DNA from: JBOGJG01 sp050747825 | GTDB lineage: Bacteria > Acidobacteriota > UBA6911 > RPQK01 > JBOGJG01 | Direction of reading: 5' to 3' | Assembly (NCBI GenBank): GCA_050747825.1 | Contig: JBOGJG010000366.1 | Location: 1-22,465, forward strand | DNA length: 22,465 bases | Shown: positions 1 to 6,420 of the stretch, piece after piece | Layout of the letters: each line of letters starts with the position of its first letter | Numbering within the stretch: position 1 is the first letter of the stretch | The notes under the pieces: generated by a model | The model's database searches: none | What the model saw: the letters and a program-made list of their open reading frames with translations, nothing else | Told to the model about the DNA's origin: nothing | Translations under genes and position numbers: made by a program

Positions 1-23
1 CGAGGACCCGTCTGCGGCGTTGC

Positions 24-78
24 GGCTCCTGGACGATGCAAGGGCATCGCCGGCGTCGCCGGGCCTTGCATCCGAGCC
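24..78. repeat. GC-rich nested hairpin downstream of pqqC
   Basis: Three nested stems are visible: 24-28 with 74-78 (5 bp), 35-43 with 64-72 (9 bp, gatgcaagg/ccttgcatc), and 50-53 with 59-62 (4 bp). Of the first 90 bases of the window 67 are G or C, clearly richer than the neighbouring genes. It begins about 10 bases past the pqqC stop. No T tract follows on the minus strand, so a classical intrinsic terminator is unlikely. An intergenic repeat of REP/BIME type or an RNA-stabilising hairpin are alternatives. Only one copy is visible here. Confidence 0.5.
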
Positions 79-88
79 CTCGGCGCCC

Positions 89-805
89 CTAACACGACCC
101 CTCAGGACTTTTACCACAGGCTGCTAAGTGAACTGCATCGAGAAAAGACCAGAGTATTTCTGTTTTGAAGATCAAGGCCTGCAGCGATCGCTGTTGCTCT
201 TCTTCTGTTTGGCAGTAGGTGCGCAAAATTGCGAGAGCCTGCGTGGCATCTTCCTGAGCCGCTTCCAGCCTCCATCTGAAGTAGCTGAAGCCTTTGGGTT
301 CAATCCAGGAGTAATGCTCTTCCATTGATGCAAGCCGCTGCTGGATCACTGAAGATGCATACATTTCCGTCAGAGAAGCGGCGATTCCCTCGAGCCAACT
401 GTGAGTCTTACAGAAATGGACGTAAGCATCACAGGCGAACCTTACGCCAGGAAGGACTTCCGCTTCCAGAATTTGCCGGCGCTCGAGTCCCATAGCTTCT
501 CCGAATCCCAGCCATGCCTCTATACCGCTTTGCTCTTTGTCCGGAGAGCCGTCATGGTCGGCGATCCTGCGAATCCACTGCCGGCGCACCTCGCGGATGG
601 GACAGTTGGAAAGGATGGCGGCATCCTTCAAAGGAATCACCGATTGATAATAAAAGCGGTTGATGAGCCAGCCCTGGAGTTGGGCACGGGTGAGCTGTCC
701 TGAGTTCATCAAGCGGTGAAAAGGATGCTGGTGGTGATAGCGGCGGAATCCCTGCTCGCGAAGGACCTGGACAAATTGATCGAAGGGCAGCGGCTGGCCC
801 ATCAT
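89..805 (-). CDS. pqqC: PqqC, pyrroloquinoline-quinone synthase
   Basis: PqqC catalyses the last step of PQQ synthesis, a cofactorless ring closure and eight-electron oxidation by O2, in the cytoplasm. At 238 aa it is full length for the family. Comparing with the K. pneumoniae enzyme from memory, residues fall at the same numbers: H24, R50, Y53, R80, H84, Y128, E147, R157, Y175, R179 and K214. The notable exception is position 154, which is Ile (ATC) where the characterised enzyme has a catalytic His. The ATG overlaps the pqqB stop by four bases (ATGA), so translation is coupled. A second ATG follows directly and could also be used. There is no fused PqqD domain at the C-terminus. Family assignment is secure; full activity is not assured given position 154. 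Confidence 0.95.
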   Translation of the reverse strand: MMGQPLPFDQFVQVLREQGFRRYHHQHPFHRLMNSGQLTRAQLQGWLINRFYYQSVIPLKDAAILSNCPIREVRRQWIRRIADHDGSPDKEQSGIEAWLGFGEAMGLERRQILEAEVLPGVRFACDAYVHFCKTHSWLEGIAASLTEMYASSVIQQRLASMEEHYSWIEPKGFSYFRWRLEAAQEDATQALAILRTYCQTEEEQQRSLQALIFKTEILWSFLDAVHLAACGKSPEGSC

Positions 806-1698
806 ACGTCTATCTGCAGGTTGTCGTGAGCCACCAAGATGCCGGCGTCATTTAGCCGTAGGAAAGCTTTGGAGCCGGGGTCGTTCAGAGGATTGGTATT
901 GTTGATATGTGAGTACAGGCGATATTCTGATTGGAGCTTGGCCATTACAGGCAAACTTTGCTCGACCGGAATATGCCCGATCTCTTGAGCTCTTCGGCCA
1001 TGAGGATCCACCTCGACCAGTTCCGTATCGCTGAAAAAAGTCCCATCAAAAATCACGCAGCGGCTGGCCTGCATTGCCTCCTCTAGAATCTCAGAAATGG
1101 CAGCGACGACAGGCGCATAGAGAAGGCTGGACCCCGTTGAAGTATCCCTGATTTGAATGGCCAGCGTGCTGTCGGGATGGTCTCGAGGAGAGTAAGTCGG
1201 TGGCTTACCGGCCACAGAGATGGCCCGGCCTTCCAGGGCGTTATTCTGCACGCCTGTGATGTGAGTCCAGTCTGAGCCGAGTGTGGCCCAATCCGCTTTG
1301 ATCGTATGGAAGACCTGATTGCCGTCGAGCAGTATTTGCCTGGTCCATGAACTGGTGAAAATCTTGAGATATTGCCTTTGGTCGGTAACCGGTCCCCGAA
1401 ACGTCAGGAGGCCGGCGCAATGATTCAGATCACCGTGCGTAATGAGTATGCTATGGATTGGCGTCCCGCGCAGGCTGCTCGTCACGGACAGGAAAGGAAA
1501 TCGGCTGAGCGCATAGCGGAGGTCCAGGGGGGCATCGATGATCACCCAGTTGCAGCCGTCTGAAGACACGGCCAGGCTGGCTTCCAAGCGGGGTGTGATC
1601 CTATGGCTGTTTTCACGGGCACGCAAACAGTTGGGACAGTTGCAGTTCCACTGGGGGAGGCCTCCACCGGCCGCCGTACCCAGAAAAAGCACCTTCAT
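802..1698 (-). CDS. pqqB: PqqB, metallo-beta-lactamase-fold PQQ biosynthesis protein
   Basis: PqqB is a metallo-beta-lactamase-fold protein that has been proposed to hydroxylate the cross-linked Glu-Tyr intermediate on the way to PQQ. At 298 aa it has the usual length. The N-terminus has the family signature LGTAAGGGLPQWNC, followed by a C19-x-C21-x2-C24 cluster that binds structural zinc in relatives. The metal-site segment THGDLNHCAG lies about residue 110, and the family's HINNTNP motif lies near the C-terminus. It overlaps pqqE by four bases upstream and pqqC by four bases downstream, so the three are one translational unit. Nothing looks truncated. Family assignment is clear from the signature motifs; the chemistry is from published work on relatives. 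Confidence 0.95.
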   Translation of the reverse strand: MKVLFLGTAAGGGLPQWNCNCPNCLRARENSHRITPRLEASLAVSSDGCNWVIIDAPLDLRYALSRFPFLSVTSSLRGTPIHSILITHGDLNHCAGLLTFRGPVTDQRQYLKIFTSSWTRQILLDGNQVFHTIKADWATLGSDWTHITGVQNNALEGRAISVAGKPPTYSPRDHPDSTLAIQIRDTSTGSSLLYAPVVAAISEILEEAMQASRCVIFDGTFFSDTELVEVDPHGRRAQEIGHIPVEQSLPVMAKLQSEYRLYSHINNTNPLNDPGSKAFLRLNDAGILVAHDNLQIDV

Positions 1699-2783
1699 AC
1701 GAATAACCTTTTTTCGGCAGGTTTGGGCTTATCGCTGATGAGGATGTCTTCGATCAGATCGTCCACCTGAAGGCGGTCTTCTGAAAACTCGCAGACCGGA
1801 TCAGTCACGTCGGCCTTTCCCGTCAGCAGGTAAGCCTGGCACCGGCATCCGCCGTAATCCTCGCTGCGAGAAGGGCAGGAGCGGCACGGCTCAGGCATCC
1901 AGTCCGGACCGCGAAAACGGTTAAAAGCCGGGGAGTGATGCCAGATCCAGTCGAGGCTCCTGTTTCGCACATTCTCGAATTCGAGTTCCGGAATCACCTT
2001 CGCGCCATGGCAAGGCAGGGCGGAGCCAAGCGGATCCACGACGATATAAGCGTTTCCCCATCCATGCATGCAGGCTTTGGGCCGCTTCTCGTAATAGTCG
2101 AGCCCGACCATCGAGATGGCCATCTCATCAGCCCAGATTTTCTTGTAATTGCGGGTGATCTCAACGGCCCTTTCCACTTGCATCCGCGAGGGAAGCAGTT
2201 GGCCGCGATTTTGCCAGGCCCAGCCGTGGAACTGAGTCATGGCCAATTCGAGCTTCTGCACTCCTAAACGCCGAGAGAAGTGAAGAATTTCTTCCAGACC
2301 TTCGATATTCAGGCGGTGAAGGACGACGTTGAGTGTGACATAAACATCGTGATCGCTCAGATGACTGACTCGCTCCATTTTGCGGCGGAAGCTGTTGGCT
2401 CCGCCGATCAGGTCATTGAGTCCGCTTTCCTGGGCCTGAAAGCTGATTTGGATATGGTTCACACGCTGATTTACCAACTCTTGCCAGTAGTCTTTATCTC
2501 CCAGAGTAAGGTTGGTAATCAGGTTGACGTAAAGGCCGAGTGATCTGGCGTGGCCGACCAGAGCAGGAAGGTCCGATCTCAAGGTGGGTTCGCCGCCGCT
2601 GAAGTGCACGTGAAGGACTCCCAGCCTCGCGGCCTGGTCCAGAACCGATTGCCAGGTAGCCGTATCAATTTCCCGGGAGGCAGAAAACGCCGAGAGATTG
2701 ACAGGGTTATAGCAATAAAAGCAATGCATGTTGCACCGGTAAGTCAGTTCAGATACCAGTGCCTTGGGATTTTTGCGAGTCAT
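1695..2783 (-). CDS. pqqE: PqqE, radical SAM PqqA peptide cyclase with SPASM domain
   Basis: PqqE forms the Glu-Tyr C-C cross-link in PqqA using S-adenosylmethionine, and needs the chaperone PqqD in characterised systems. The 362 aa show the radical SAM cluster C17-x3-C21-x2-C24, the SAM-binding SGGEP at 62-66, and a C-terminal SPASM domain with C238, C258, C300, C303, C313, C315 and C331. D309 sits where, from memory, the M. extorquens enzyme has an Asp ligand to an auxiliary cluster; that enzyme's residues fit with a constant offset of ten. The start lies 46 bases after the pqqA stop, just past a hairpin and T tract, and no Shine-Dalgarno sequence precedes it. There is no fused PqqD domain. 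Placement directly after pqqA departs from the common A-B-C-D-E order. Confidence 0.95.
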   Translation of the reverse strand: MTRKNPKALVSELTYRCNMHCFYCYNPVNLSAFSASREIDTATWQSVLDQAARLGVLHVHFSGGEPTLRSDLPALVGHARSLGLYVNLITNLTLGDKDYWQELVNQRVNHIQISFQAQESGLNDLIGGANSFRRKMERVSHLSDHDVYVTLNVVLHRLNIEGLEEILHFSRRLGVQKLELAMTQFHGWAWQNRGQLLPSRMQVERAVEITRNYKKIWADEMAISMVGLDYYEKRPKACMHGWGNAYIVVDPLGSALPCHGAKVIPELEFENVRNRSLDWIWHHSPAFNRFRGPDWMPEPCRSCPSRSEDYGGCRCQAYLLTGKADVTDPVCEFSEDRLQVDDLIEDILISDKPKPAEKRLFV

Positions 2784-2787
2784 CAGT

Positions 2788-2829
2788 AAAAACAGAACGA
2801 CCGCAGAAGTGGGTGCTGCGGTCCTCTGT
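2788..2829 (-). terminator. Intrinsic terminator/attenuator between pqqA and pqqE
   Basis: On the minus strand, directly after the pqqA stop, an 8-bp perfect GC-rich stem (2816-2823 with 2799-2806, gaccgcag/ctgcggtc, 9-base loop) is extended by a 5-bp outer stem (2825-2829 with 2792-2796). It is followed by five T (2792-2788). This is a textbook intrinsic terminator. Because pqqE follows within the same unit, it probably acts as a partial terminator, making short pqqA transcripts in excess over the enzymes. Such an excess of pqqA message is known for pqq operons in other bacteria; the read-through rate here is inference. Confidence 0.8.
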
Positions 2830-2931
2830 CTAAACCGTAATCAGGGCGTAGGCGCTTACTTCGGCGCCCATTGAGACTTTGACGACTCTCGGCTTACGCC
2901 AGTTCTTGCGGGCAATCTCTTGATGGGACAT
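2830..2931 (-). CDS. pqqA: PqqA, PQQ precursor peptide
   Basis: This 33-codon gene encodes the ribosomally made substrate from which PQQ is built. The product contains G-A-E24-V-S-A-Y28, i.e. the Glu-x3-Tyr pair that PqqE cross-links in all known PqqA peptides. The N-terminal half is basic (RKNWRKPRVVK), as in leader regions bound by PqqD and PqqE. AGGA lies five bases before the ATG, a good ribosome-binding site. An extended -10 promoter lies about 35 bases upstream and a terminator-like hairpin follows the stop immediately. It is at the long end for PqqA (usually 22-30 residues). The call rests on the Glu-x3-Tyr motif and its place before pqqE. Confidence 0.92.
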   Translation of the reverse strand: MSHQEIARKNWRKPRVVKVSMGAEVSAYALITV

Positions 2932-2965
2932 CGTTTTCCTTTCGAATTTTTATAAAAGCCTACAT

Positions 2966-2995
2966 AGCATACCACCCCGCTTGCGCCAGATCCAA
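2966..2995 (-). promoter_or_regulatory. Candidate sigma70 promoter of the pqq operon
   Basis: On the minus strand, TTGGAT (2995-2990) and TATGCT (2971-2966) are spaced by 18 bases. The latter is preceded by TGG, giving an extended -10 (TGnTATGCT). The predicted start is near 2959, leaving a leader of about 28 bases that includes the AGGA ribosome-binding site of pqqA. The call is by consensus only. Confidence 0.5.
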
Positions 2996-3010
2996 CACCT
3001 AAAGCGCAAG
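2980..3010. promoter_or_regulatory. Inverted repeat over the pqqA promoter, possible operator
   Basis: CTTGCGC at 2980-2986 and GCGCAAG at 3004-3010 form a perfect 7-bp inverted repeat separated by 17 bases. One half lies in the -35/-10 spacer and the other just upstream of the -35 of the predicted pqqA promoter, a layout common for repressor or activator sites. It could also be a hairpin ending the upstream dehydratase transcript, but no T tract follows. Confidence 0.4.
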
Positions 3011-3021
3011 TGAGGGATAAC

Positions 3022-3041
3022 AAGGCTGAGAAGTCAGCTTT
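3022..3041 (-). terminator. Weak terminator-like hairpin after the dehydratase gene
   Basis: AAGGCTGA (3022-3029) pairs with TCAGCTTT (3034-3041) with one G-T wobble and a GAAG loop, about 33 bases past the dehydratase stop on the minus strand. Only a broken T run follows, so any termination would be inefficient. It separates the dehydratase gene from the pqq promoter. Confidence 0.35.
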
Positions 3042-3074
3042 CTCCAGAACGTGATCTCTGCCACATTATCATCG

Positions 3075-4040
3075 CTAGTCCTTATACTTCTCCAGGATCT
3101 GTCGAAGCAGGCATGTGGCGATATTCTGGCCGCTGAAGACCAGGACCACTTTTTTCCCGCCCAGCCGAGCTCGCATTTTCAAGGCTGCCGCGGTAGAAGC
3201 GGCGCCAGCGCCTTCGGCAATATTGTGAGTCGTGCAAAAGAGTTGATAGATGGCCTGCTCCAATTCCTGCTCACTGACTGTCACAATGTCATCCACCAGG
3301 CGTTTGATGATCGAAAAAGTGAGTTCGAAGGGCACTCGCGTTGCCAATCCGTCGGCCAGGGTGTCCGCCGTGTCCGTGGTGATATGCTCTCCCTTTTTCC
3401 AGGACAGATACACGGCGGGAGCCTTTTCTGCCTGGACTCCAATCACTTTGGCCGACGGAGCCAGGGCTCGCGCTACTGTCAGGACCCCTGAAATCCCGCT
3501 CCCCCCACCCAGGGGAACGAAGATGAGATCGGCATCCGGCAGGTCCTCCAGAATTTCGAGGCCATAAGTGCCGACCCCGTGGATAAGCATGGGTTCATTG
3601 GCCGAATGGATGTAGCGCATTCCCTCTTGCTTTTGAACTTCCTCGACCTTCTCGCGCGCCTCGTCGAAGTCCCGCCCGTGAACCAGCAGCCTGGCCCCAT
3701 AGGCTTCCATAGCGGCATTCTTTTCCGGATTGTTCCCGTGAGGCACGGCAATGAGACAGCGCACTCCGTAAAGGTTCGAAGCCAGAGCGATGGACTGGCC
3801 GTGATTACCGCGAGTAGCCGTTATCACTCCACGTTCCTTTTCGGTCTGACTGAGACTGCTGATCAGGTTCAGTCCGCCGCGGATTTTAAAGGAGCCGGTG
3901 GGATTGTGATTCTCGTGCTTCACGTAGGCCTCACAGCCCAAAAGCCGCGACAACAGTGGATGGGAAGTGAGTGGAGTGGGCCGAAGGTGGCGGTAAACGA
4001 CCTTACGCGCTTTCAGGATTTCCGCCAGATTGACTTCCAT
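3075..4040 (-). CDS. PLP-dependent threonine/serine dehydratase family protein
   Basis: This is a fold-type II PLP enzyme of the threonine ammonia-lyase/serine dehydratase family (cytoplasmic, amino-acid deamination to a 2-oxo acid). The 321 aa carry the PLP-lysine motif TGSFKIRGG (K52), the RGNHG substrate/PLP loop at 77-81, the glycine-rich phosphate cup GGGSG at 178-182, and SGQN at 303-306, where relatives hold the pyridine nitrogen. The family member is uncertain: it lacks the C-terminal ACT regulatory domain of biosynthetic IlvA, so it resembles the catabolic or hydroxyaspartate/serine-racemase-like forms. Its ATG overlaps the stop of the TlpA gene by one base, so the two are co-translated. 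No link to PQQ is shown beyond adjacency. Confidence 0.85.
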   Translation of the reverse strand: MEVNLAEILKARKVVYRHLRPTPLTSHPLLSRLLGCEAYVKHENHNPTGSFKIRGGLNLISSLSQTEKERGVITATRGNHGQSIALASNLYGVRCLIAVPHGNNPEKNAAMEAYGARLLVHGRDFDEAREKVEEVQKQEGMRYIHSANEPMLIHGVGTYGLEILEDLPDADLIFVPLGGGSGISGVLTVARALAPSAKVIGVQAEKAPAVYLSWKKGEHITTDTADTLADGLATRVPFELTFSIIKRLVDDIVTVSEQELEQAIYQLFCTTHNIAEGAGAASTAAALKMRARLGGKKVVLVFSGQNIATCLLRQILEKYKD

Positions 4041-4627
4041 TAACTCACCCCGGCAGTTTCCTGGAGGAGCTGCTGGAGGTCGGCCTCGATTTTCTGCATC
4101 TCGGGACCGACATACTTGCTCACCAGGCGTCCCTCACGGTCGATCAGAAAAGAGGTAGGCAAGACGCTGACTCTCCCGAGCGGTTCCAGGTTCACGACTG
4201 TTCCCACCTGAAGCGTCGGCTCCGGATGGCGTGTAGCGATCGTGTAGTTGATCTCGGAATGCTTCTTCAGAAACGGCTCGATTGCGTCCCAGCCCTCCTC
4301 GTCAACGCTCAGACCAATAATCGTGAGGTCCTCCTGATAACGTTCCTGAAGCGACACCAGTTCAGGAATGGCTCTAAGGCATGGCCCGCACCAGGTCGCC
4401 CAGACGTCAACCAAAACGATCTTTCCCCTGAGATCGCCCAGTTCAAAAAGACCCTGCGGGGATTGCAAGCGTAAAGATTGAACCGATTCGCGCGCGCTTT
4501 CCTGAGTGAACTGAACTTCCTCTTTTCCAGCGCCGATGAAATAAAAAACCATACCGGCCAGTACCGCCACCAGAAGCACTGTTGCAATGGCAGCCCAAAG
4601 AAGCCCCCGACTCCATAATCGCATCAT
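4040..4627 (-). CDS. Membrane-anchored TlpA-like thioredoxin
   Basis: This is a thiol-disulfide oxidoreductase of the TlpA/ResA/AhpC-redoxin family, expected to be anchored in the inner membrane and to face the periplasm, where such proteins reduce apocytochrome c or other thiols. With the chosen start (ATG 4627, reading MMRLWSRG) a hydrophobic anchor of about 20 residues follows at once, then a redoxin domain with WATWCGPC and the cis-proline segment VLPTSF. The open frame extends upstream to a GTG at 4756, with another ATG at 4717. The longer forms would add a polar 14-43 residue extension and run into the start of the divergent flavoprotein gene, so the shorter one is preferred; its ribosome-binding site (AAGG) is weak. 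Several c-type cytochrome motifs in this window make a cytochrome-maturation role plausible but unproven. Confidence 0.85.
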   Translation of the reverse strand: MMRLWSRGLLWAAIATVLLVAVLAGMVFYFIGAGKEEVQFTQESARESVQSLRLQSPQGLFELGDLRGKIVLVDVWATWCGPCLRAIPELVSLQERYQEDLTIIGLSVDEEGWDAIEPFLKKHSEINYTIATRHPEPTLQVGTVVNLEPLGRVSVLPTSFLIDREGRLVSKYVGPEMQKIEADLQQLLQETAGVS

Positions 4628-4728
4628 TTCACGATAGCCTTGCTCCCGAGGCCGGGTCAAGTGAGCTTTGTTCGTGAGATCGGCGTGATTCGTTGGCTTC
4701 CCGTTGTCTCCTGTCATAAAATCCAACA

Positions 4729-5955
4729 GTGCCCGACAACCTCCAGCATTCAACACATCAACAACTTCCGGGCCCCTCCCTGATCAGGAGCTGGGACACC
4801 ATCATTGCCGGGGCCGGACCCGCAGGTTCGTACGCTGCCATCCGCCTGGCAGAACTCGGGCATACGGTGCTGTTGATCGACAAAGAACGCTTTCCGCGGG
4901 ATAAGACCTGCGGAGATGCCCTGATTGCGGATTCCATTCGTTGTCTCGAGCAGGTAGGACTGTTGGAGGAAGTCGAAAAGCTGGGCTGGCGCAGCGACCT
5001 GGCTCGCATATTTAGCCCCTCGCAAATTGATTTTGAGATTCCCGGTACGTATATCACTTTGAAGAGGTCGATCCTGGACGCGCTGATCGCGCGGCGTGCA
5101 GTGGAGGCTGGGGCGGTTTTCGTCCAGGGGAAAGTTAAGGATATCTCCTTTGAGGCGAATGGCTCTGCGCTCCTCTCAATTGACGGCTTTGCCCAGCCTC
5201 TTCAGGCCCGGGTCGGCCTGGTCGCGACAGGGGCAAATGTTGATCTGCTTCAAAAGCTGGGAATGGTCGATCACCGGAGCCCGAGCGCCATCGCCGCTCG
5301 CTGCTATGTGAGATCGAAGGCTGACTTCAATGAACTGTTGCTTTCCTATGACCGGAGCATCATTCCCGGTTATGCCTGGGTGTTCCCCATGGGGAACGGG
5401 GAATACAACCTGGGCTGCGGGGCCTTTCCCCCGGCCAAATCGAAGATGAAGATCAACCTGCGTCAGATGCTGGAGGTTTTTTTAAAGCAGTTCCCCGTCG
5501 CTCGGGAAATTATGGGTCGGGTGGAAGAAGTCGGGCCTGTCCAGGGGGCCAGGCTGCGCTGCGGATTGAAAGGCGCGGCCCCCTGCGCCAGGGGAAATGT
5601 GCTGGCTATCGGCGAGACGATCGGCGCCACTTTTCCATTTACGGGAGAAGGCATAGGCAAGGCTATGGAGACCGGCGCTCTGGCTGCCGATTTGATCCAC
5701 GAAGCATTGTCTACAGGGGATCTCAGTCGATTGAGGTCCTTTCCCGAGCGACTGGAGCGCGATCTCCGCCATCGTTTCCTGGGCTACCAGATGGCCGAGG
5801 ACTGGCTCTCTAAAGCCTGGCTGAACGACTTGTTGGCCCGCCGTGCCCGCAAAAGCACGTACATTCGCAATTCTCTGGCCGGAATCATCAACGAAACCTC
5901 CGACCCCCGCGAAATCTTCTCCTTCAAAGGAATCGCCAGATCCTTTATTTGGTGA
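4729..5955 (+). CDS. Geranylgeranyl reductase family FAD-dependent oxidoreductase
   Basis: This flavoprotein of the geranylgeranyl reductase/PHBH-like family reduces isoprenoid chains (quinone, lipid or carotenoid side chains) in characterised relatives. The 408 aa show the FAD dinucleotide-binding site GAGPAG at 28-33, an acidic residue at the end of beta-2 (LLIDKERFPRDKTCGD, with the CGD typical of this family at 61-63), and the second FAD motif IGETIGATFPFTGEGI near residue 305. The GTG start has no clear ribosome-binding site and about 20 residues precede the Rossmann strand, so the true start may lie slightly downstream. The gene is divergent from the TlpA gene and convergent with the small secreted protein gene. 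The substrate cannot be told from sequence; side-chain saturation of menaquinone is one possibility. Confidence 0.85.
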   Translation: MPDNLQHSTHQQLPGPSLIRSWDTIIAGAGPAGSYAAIRLAELGHTVLLIDKERFPRDKTCGDALIADSIRCLEQVGLLEEVEKLGWRSDLARIFSPSQIDFEIPGTYITLKRSILDALIARRAVEAGAVFVQGKVKDISFEANGSALLSIDGFAQPLQARVGLVATGANVDLLQKLGMVDHRSPSAIAARCYVRSKADFNELLLSYDRSIIPGYAWVFPMGNGEYNLGCGAFPPAKSKMKINLRQMLEVFLKQFPVAREIMGRVEEVGPVQGARLRCGLKGAAPCARGNVLAIGETIGATFPFTGEGIGKAMETGALAADLIHEALSTGDLSRLRSFPERLERDLRHRFLGYQMAEDWLSKAWLNDLLARRARKSTYIRNSLAGIINETSDPREIFSFKGIARSFIW

Positions 5956-6057
5956 CACGCACCAAATTGGCGATCAAGCCCGCGTGCCTGCTGGATCGAT
6001 GGAGAGGTCTGGTACGTAATTAAATGACCACGACAAGGTGCCGGGTCGTCGAGTAAA

Positions 6058-6405
6058 TCATTTCTCTTCGATGGCAGTCACTTTGACAGTATCGTCCTCG
6101 AATTCGCCAGTGACCTGGACAGTGACATTCTTCTCTTTTTCGGTTTTCTCCAGCAGCGCGATGGCCTTGGTGTTTCCAGCATCATCGAATTTGAAAAATT
6201 GGCCGCTGGCCACCATTCCGAATCCGCTGTCGCGGCAGTTTTCCATCATGGAGCACTCAACCGTGTGGTTGGCGGCTTTCTCCAGATTGCCGGCGCTGGT
6301 CTCTCCGCACATAACGTCCACGACGATGCCGGTCTTCGTGGCTTCACCGGCAAGCAGGCTGCCGAACACGAGAACCGCTACAAGTAAGATAAGTGCTTGC
6401 TTCAT
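6058..6405 (-). CDS. Small secreted three-cysteine protein, conserved hypothetical
   Basis: A 115-aa exported protein: a Sec signal peptide of about 19 residues (MKQALILLVAVLVFGSLLA) is followed by a small beta-rich domain with V-M-C33-G-E, H47-T-V-E-C51, C57-R-D-S-G-F-G and Q-F-F-K-F-D-D-A-G-N. I recognise this pattern from unannotated small proteins of Acidobacteriota and Bacteroidota, but know no function. The conserved Cys and His could hold a metal or form a disulfide. A strong ribosome-binding site (AAGGAG, 8 bases before ATG) and a 15-base gap after the PPC gene make it the last gene of the cassette. The C-terminal part (VTVQVTGEFEDDTVKVTAIEEK) looks like the last strands of an OB-like barrel, which is inference. 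Confidence 0.75.
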   Translation of the reverse strand: MKQALILLVAVLVFGSLLAGEATKTGIVVDVMCGETSAGNLEKAANHTVECSMMENCRDSGFGMVASGQFFKFDDAGNTKAIALLEKTEKEKNVTVQVTGEFEDDTVKVTAIEEK

Positions 6406-6420
6406 ATTGGTTGCTCCTTG

